Source of the DNA: Akkermansia muciniphila
GTDB lineage: Bacteria > Verrucomicrobiota > Verrucomicrobiia > Verrucomicrobiales > Akkermansiaceae
Length of the DNA stretch: 57,356 nucleotides
Reading direction: 5' to 3'
Assembly: GCA_945888515.1 (NCBI GenBank)
Contig: CAMDAD010000019.1
Coordinates: 1 to 57,356, forward strand
Positions 53,786 through 57,356 of the stretch are shown piece after piece. The notes under the pieces were generated by a model. The model searched no databases, was not told where the DNA came from, and saw only the letters and a program-made list of their open reading frames with translations. Numbering within the stretch: position 1 is the stretch's first letter; every line of letters starts with the position of its first letter. The position numbers and the translations under genes are program-made.

Positions 53786-56700
53786 ATGAATCGAATGCCA
53801 AGCCTCATCGCGTTCAGCGCGACCCTGCGTCTCTCGCTTTTATCTCTCGCGTATGCGGCTTCATCGATGACGACGATGGCACAGGAGCTGCAAGTTCTGA
53901 AACAAAAAGAAGCGACGGTCCTTTTTTACGGAAATGCCATGGTCGAGAGGTTGTTAGAGAAGGGAGAAATGCAGGCTCGGGTGCATCTCGCGCTACCCGA
54001 TAAAAAACTGCATTTTCGTAGTCTCGCATGGACGGGGGATGAAGTCGCGAACCGTTATCGGGCGGAAGGGTATGCGGCTCACATGAAAGAATTGCTTGCG
54101 GCTTGGCCCGCGCAGGTCGTGGTCCTAGGATATGGTTTGAACGAGTCATTCGCGGGAGCCGCGGGATTGTCAAACTTTCGCACGGCACTGATGGGGCACC
54201 TCGATCAACTCACCCGCCTCCACCCCGGTGCACGCTTTGTACTGCTTTCACCGATTGCCACGGAGTGTGAAGTGGGAGATCAATCGAAGGTGCCATCCAT
54301 ACCTGCTTTCGAAAATGGTGCGGCACGCAGAGCGGACGTAAAACTTTACGCTGATGCCATCGCGGCGATCGCCAAGGCGCGTGGTGCCACTTTTGTGGAT
54401 CTGTTTACGCCGACCTCAAAAAGTCCGGTTGCATGCACGATGAATGGCGTCCATCTGAACGACACTGGAAATGCACTGGCGGCGCGCATCATCGCCCTTG
54501 CTCTCGCCGGTGAAGAGGCAGGAAATGTCGATGCCTCCCACCTGAAGGAAGTCGCGGCCGCTGCGTCACAGCTCGCTTACTACACCGCAGAGGTCGTTCG
54601 CCCCAAAAACGGTGTGCTTTATTATGGCGTGCGCAAACGTCCGGAAGAGCGTGCCGCAGAGATGCCACTTTATCTTCAGCGTATCGAAAAAGCCGATGCC
54701 CTGGTTCACGAACTGGCGCGCAAGCCCAGCGCGAAATGGTCCGATGCTCCCTTCATTTCGCTGGCACCCTTGCCTCCTGTGACCAAGGCAGGATACATGC
54801 GCGGCGTAGGCGTTGTGAAATCGCCTGCCGAGATGCAGAGTGATTTAAAAGTCGCAGAGGGATACGCGCTTAATCTTTTTGCTTCTGAGGAGCAATTCCC
54901 CGCTCTGCGCGCACCAGTGCAGATTGCCTTCGATGCGCGCGGTAGGTTGTGGGTTGTGACCATGCCGAGTTTTCCTCATACGGTTCCGGGACAGCCGCAG
55001 GAAGATAAAATCATCATACTCGAGGATACCGATCACGATGGCAAGGCAGACACATGCACGACATTTGCCGAGGGCTTCGATGCACTCGACGGCGTTGCCT
55101 TTACCGAAAATGGTGTGCTCATCAGCGAACAATCGCGGCACTGGCTCATGCGAGATACCAATGGCGATGGTCGCGCCGATACGAAAACGGAGTCACTGCG
55201 CGGCCTCGATGTGACCGATTCGCATCACGGGGGCATGATCGCTACCGATCCCGTGGGCGGCGTCTGGTTTTGCGATGGCGTTTTCCATCGCTCGCAATTC
55301 GAGACGCCGTATGGCGTGCATCGCGGATTTGATTCGACCACCTATCGACAAAATCCTCGCACAGGACGCATCGAATCCATGTGGCAAAGCGAGACCCCGA
55401 ACCCTTGGCGCATTTCGTTTGACCGCACCGGCAACGTCTTTCAAATGTATGGGGGTGGTCATGTGCTCGAAGGTCTTTCTCTGCCCTGGACCCCGCTTGG
55501 TATCTATCACAAATACGGTCAAGGAACTGTGGTCAATTACAGCAAGGGCAGCGGCGTTGCTAGCGTTTCGAGCCCGAACTTCCCCGATGACTATCAGCAA
55601 GGCTTAGTCAATGGCGTTTTGTTAGGCCCCTATGTGGTAACTCTAACGAAATGCGATTACACCAAAGGCGCGGTGGTGGGCAGTGCGCGTGTGGATTTAC
55701 TCACCTCGGAAAATCCCGCGTTTCGTCCGGTCGATATGAACTTCGGGTTTGATGGCGCGCTCTATGTTTCGGATTTTTCTAGTGCCATCATTGGTCACGC
55801 GCAGAATCCGATGCGCGATGCGCGCTGGAATCACAGCAAAGGTCGCATTTGGCGTGTGGTCTATCAAGGCAAGCCTGTGGTTAAGGATTGGCCAACGATC
55901 GAGGGCGCAACTGCAAAGCAACTTTGCGCGTTGTTGTCGCATCCACAGGACATCGTGAGACATCACGCACGCATCGAGTTGCGCAAGATCGGTCGTCCGG
56001 TGCTCGCTACGGTGGACGCATGGGTGGCGGGCATGAAGAACCACGATCAGGCGATGCTAGAGGCGCTGTTCGTCTGCCATGGTCTTGGTGAAACGCGCCC
56101 TGCTCTGCTCGATGCCTTACTCGCATCCCAGTCTCCGTTGCATCGCGCGGCAGCAGTCAAACTCGTGGCAACGCAGGCGCAACTCTTACCGAAATTCCAT
56201 GAGTTACTCAAATCCGCTGCTCGTGATCCGCATCCGCGCGTTCGTATGGAAGTCGTGAGTGCCATCGCGCGCTTGCGCTCGTCCTTGCCGCTAGCCGATA
56301 CACTGATTCGCGAGTTCGTTAGCGAAAAACATCCCAACGTTTTGCAGATGCTATCCTCTTTATCGCATGGCACCGCAGCACGACTGGGCAGCAGCATCCC
56401 TGTTCTAGAGATCCTGCCAGAAACACGCGTGACACAGTGGGAGAAACGGGACGATGGAAAGTTCCGCACCTTTATCCGCAGCTCCCGCGAGCAACCTGCC
56501 ATTCTCTCGGTGAAACACAGCTATCTCGATGTTTCACTGAATGGCGTGCAAGTGCTCTCTTTCGATTCGCAGTGGTCGAGTCAACAACAAGTGCGCTTGG
56601 CTCTGCAAAGCGGATGCAACATCGTGGAAATTTCTTATCGCAAACTCCGCGGCAATCCTCCGGCTGTTTATCTTTTCACACCCTTGGGCACTCCACTCGC

Positions 56701-57184
56701 AGAAGCGCAGATGGCAGCTAATCCCCAACAGCTCGCCGACTTTGCTGCCGAATGGCAGAAGCAACACGCAGATCTTGCTGGTGTCCTGCGGGTACAGGCG
56801 GTGCCTAACCAGATGCTCTTCGCACCGCGTGAGTTGCGGGTGAAAGCTGGCGCGAGTGTGCGACTTATCCTAGAAAATCCTGATCTCATGCAGCACAATC
56901 TGGTCTTGGTCGAACGTGGCGCGGAGCAGGAAATCGGCGAGCTGGCGGACAAACTCGCCGCTGATCCGAAAGGCATAGAGAAAGCCTACGTTCCAGATTC
57001 GCCCAAGGTTCTTCATGCAACTCCACTCGTGGAGCCCAAGGGAAAAGCGGAACTCACTTTTGATGCACCCAAGACACCCGGTCGTTATCCTTACCTCTGC
57101 ACTTTCCCAGGTCATTGGCGGGTAATGAGAGGTGTGCTCATTGTCGAGCCATGCACTGATCTTGGCGGCAACCCGCAAAGGTAA
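53786..57184 (+). CDS. PVC-type secreted SGNH / dehydrogenase-propeller / HEAT / azurin-like protein
   Basis: 1132 residues from the ATG that begins a signal peptide (MNRMPSLIAFSATL...AQ). Order: SGNH-hydrolase-like domain (about 40-240; FYGNAMVERL, VVLGYGLNESF, NGVHLNDTGN); PVC membrane-bound dehydrogenase propeller (about 355-690; PVQIAFDARGRLWVVTMP, DTDHDGKADTCTTFAEGFD, FCDGVFHRS, RISFDRTGNVFQMYGGGH); HEAT repeats (about 705-850; LCALLSHPQDIVRHHARIEL); and a C-terminal cupredoxin (about 1025-1130) with type I copper ligands His in DLMQHNLVL and Cys, His and Met in CTFPGHWRVM, as in azurin. No CXXCH haem motif is seen, so copper may carry the electrons. Confidence 0.88.
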   Translation: MNRMPSLIAFSATLRLSLLSLAYAASSMTTMAQELQVLKQKEATVLFYGNAMVERLLEKGEMQARVHLALPDKKLHFRSLAWTGDEVANRYRAEGYAAHMKELLAAWPAQVVVLGYGLNESFAGAAGLSNFRTALMGHLDQLTRLHPGARFVLLSPIATECEVGDQSKVPSIPAFENGAARRADVKLYADAIAAIAKARGATFVDLFTPTSKSPVACTMNGVHLNDTGNALAARIIALALAGEEAGNVDASHLKEVAAAASQLAYYTAEVVRPKNGVLYYGVRKRPEERAAEMPLYLQRIEKADALVHELARKPSAKWSDAPFISLAPLPPVTKAGYMRGVGVVKSPAEMQSDLKVAEGYALNLFASEEQFPALRAPVQIAFDARGRLWVVTMPSFPHTVPGQPQEDKIIILEDTDHDGKADTCTTFAEGFDALDGVAFTENGVLISEQSRHWLMRDTNGDGRADTKTESLRGLDVTDSHHGGMIATDPVGGVWFCDGVFHRSQFETPYGVHRGFDSTTYRQNPRTGRIESMWQSETPNPWRISFDRTGNVFQMYGGGHVLEGLSLPWTPLGIYHKYGQGTVVNYSKGSGVASVSSPNFPDDYQQGLVNGVLLGPYVVTLTKCDYTKGAVVGSARVDLLTSENPAFRPVDMNFGFDGALYVSDFSSAIIGHAQNPMRDARWNHSKGRIWRVVYQGKPVVKDWPTIEGATAKQLCALLSHPQDIVRHHARIELRKIGRPVLATVDAWVAGMKNHDQAMLEALFVCHGLGETRPALLDALLASQSPLHRAAAVKLVATQAQLLPKFHELLKSAARDPHPRVRMEVVSAIARLRSSLPLADTLIREFVSEKHPNVLQMLSSLSHGTAARLGSSIPVLEILPETRVTQWEKRDDGKFRTFIRSSREQPAILSVKHSYLDVSLNGVQVLSFDSQWSSQQQVRLALQSGCNIVEISYRKLRGNPPAVYLFTPLGTPLAEAQMAANPQQLADFAAEWQKQHADLAGVLRVQAVPNQMLFAPRELRVKAGASVRLILENPDLMQHNLVLVERGAEQEIGELADKLAADPKGIEKAYVPDSPKVLHATPLVEPKGKAELTFDAPKTPGRYPYLCTFPGHWRVMRGVLIVEPCTDLGGNPQR

Positions 57185-57249
57185 CAACCAAAAAATACCC
57201 GTTTCCAAGGACTCGTATGATTCGTTCCGGGCAGGTTGACAGCATCTGT

Positions 57250-57356
57250 TAGCATGTCCACCCACCTTGCTTGTGGGAGAAGCGGAGTAAACCGAATTAG
57301 GACATCACCAAGGATTTAATCCCGAGGGTCAGACTGGACTCCGCCTCTCTCGCATG
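57250..57356 (+). ncRNA. Possible structured leader RNA, truncated by window end
   Basis: Several matching inverted pairs follow the SGNH gene. ATGTCC (57254-57259) pairs with GGACAT (57300-57305) and encloses a hairpin CCCAC (57261-57265) with GTGGG (57273-57277). GCGGAGT (57282-57288), inside that outer stem, matches ACTCCGC (57338-57344) outside it, which gives a pseudoknot. GGATT-T-AATCC is a further small stem (57312-57322). No known riboswitch consensus fits. It may be a regulatory leader for a gene beyond the window. Confidence 0.35.

Noticed and set aside
1-57356. CRISPR arrays, rRNA operons and prophage genes
   Set aside because: Looked for and not found: no regularly spaced short repeats, no rRNA-like stretches, no phage structural proteins.

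Overview
The window looks like a chromosomal segment of a Verrucomicrobia-type (PVC superphylum) bacterium. Pointers are a Verru/Chthon cassette protein A, a PVC-type secreted SGNH/beta-propeller/HEAT/azurin protein, a secreted BNR_4 protein with the DADKDGLTDLAEYALGG-type C-terminal stretch, GTP-dependent PEP carboxykinase, GlnD, many signal-peptide proteins and a moderately GC-rich sequence. No rRNA, CRISPR array or complete insertion sequence is visible. One tRNA gene, tRNA-Arg(CCG), is present. All assignments come from reading the translated sequence by eye; no search was run.

Layout. 0.3-2.6 kb: an OmpR/CpxA-like two-component pair. 2.7-4.3 kb: a Fic/HTH protein behind a cluster of repeated TTRCGACA boxes. 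4.3-9.3 kb (minus strand): nitrilase-family amidohydrolase, HAD phosphatase, a secreted toroid-fold protein translationally coupled to an HlyD-like adaptor, and a spermidine-synthase-like methyltransferase fold. 9.3-17.1 kb: TM2 protein, small helical protein, acyl-CoA thioesterase, a secreted protein with a degenerate Lon/S16-like domain, an M29-type aminopeptidase followed by a stand-alone OvoA C-terminal (ovothiol) methyltransferase, a 750-base decayed interval with a transposase relic and a hairpin flanked by direct repeats, a TPR protein and a secreted alpha/beta hydrolase. 17.2-27.2 kb (minus): VF530 protein, GlnD, isochorismate-synthase-like enzyme, TPR protein, phosphoglycolate phosphatase-like HAD, a one-TM protein and an RND efflux permease. 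27.4-34.7 kb (plus): a membrane protein, Verru/Chthon protein A with a small secreted partner, and pckG. 34.7-41.8 kb: Cys-tailed DUF5685 protein, mtnP-msrB, a cellulose-synthase-like GT2 overlapping an L,D-transpeptidase, and a STAS/SpoIIE-phosphatase pair. 41.9-44.4 kb: tRNA-Arg, a phosphate-selective-porin-like protein and a GYF_2-AIM24 protein. 44.4-47.7 kb: an accessory patch with duplicated 100-base repeats, a GxxExxY (PDDEXK_3) gene, a DUF262-DUF1524 gene broken by an in-frame amber codon, and an IS30 relic. 48.0-57.2 kb: three large secreted proteins (BNR_4; PhoD+LamG; SGNH-propeller-HEAT-azurin), followed by a possibly structured RNA element at the right edge.

How genes work together. 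Likely co-transcribed sets, from overlap or short spacing: response regulator-kinase; adaptor-toroid protein; M29-OvoA methyltransferase; isochorismate synthase-GlnD-VF530; one-TM protein-HAD phosphatase; mtnP-msrB (both concerned with methionine-derived sulfur compounds); GT2-YkuD; STAS-SpoIIE; DUF262/DUF1524-GxxExxY.

The most unexpected non-genic signal is a bipartite palindrome, TAC(T/G)A-N6-TAGTA. It is found eight times, mostly inside unrelated coding sequences, at positions 314, 2220, 4541, 5389, 14626, 23073, 25035 and 34103, against about 0.1 expected from a hand estimate. It may be a genome-wide protein-binding or modification site.
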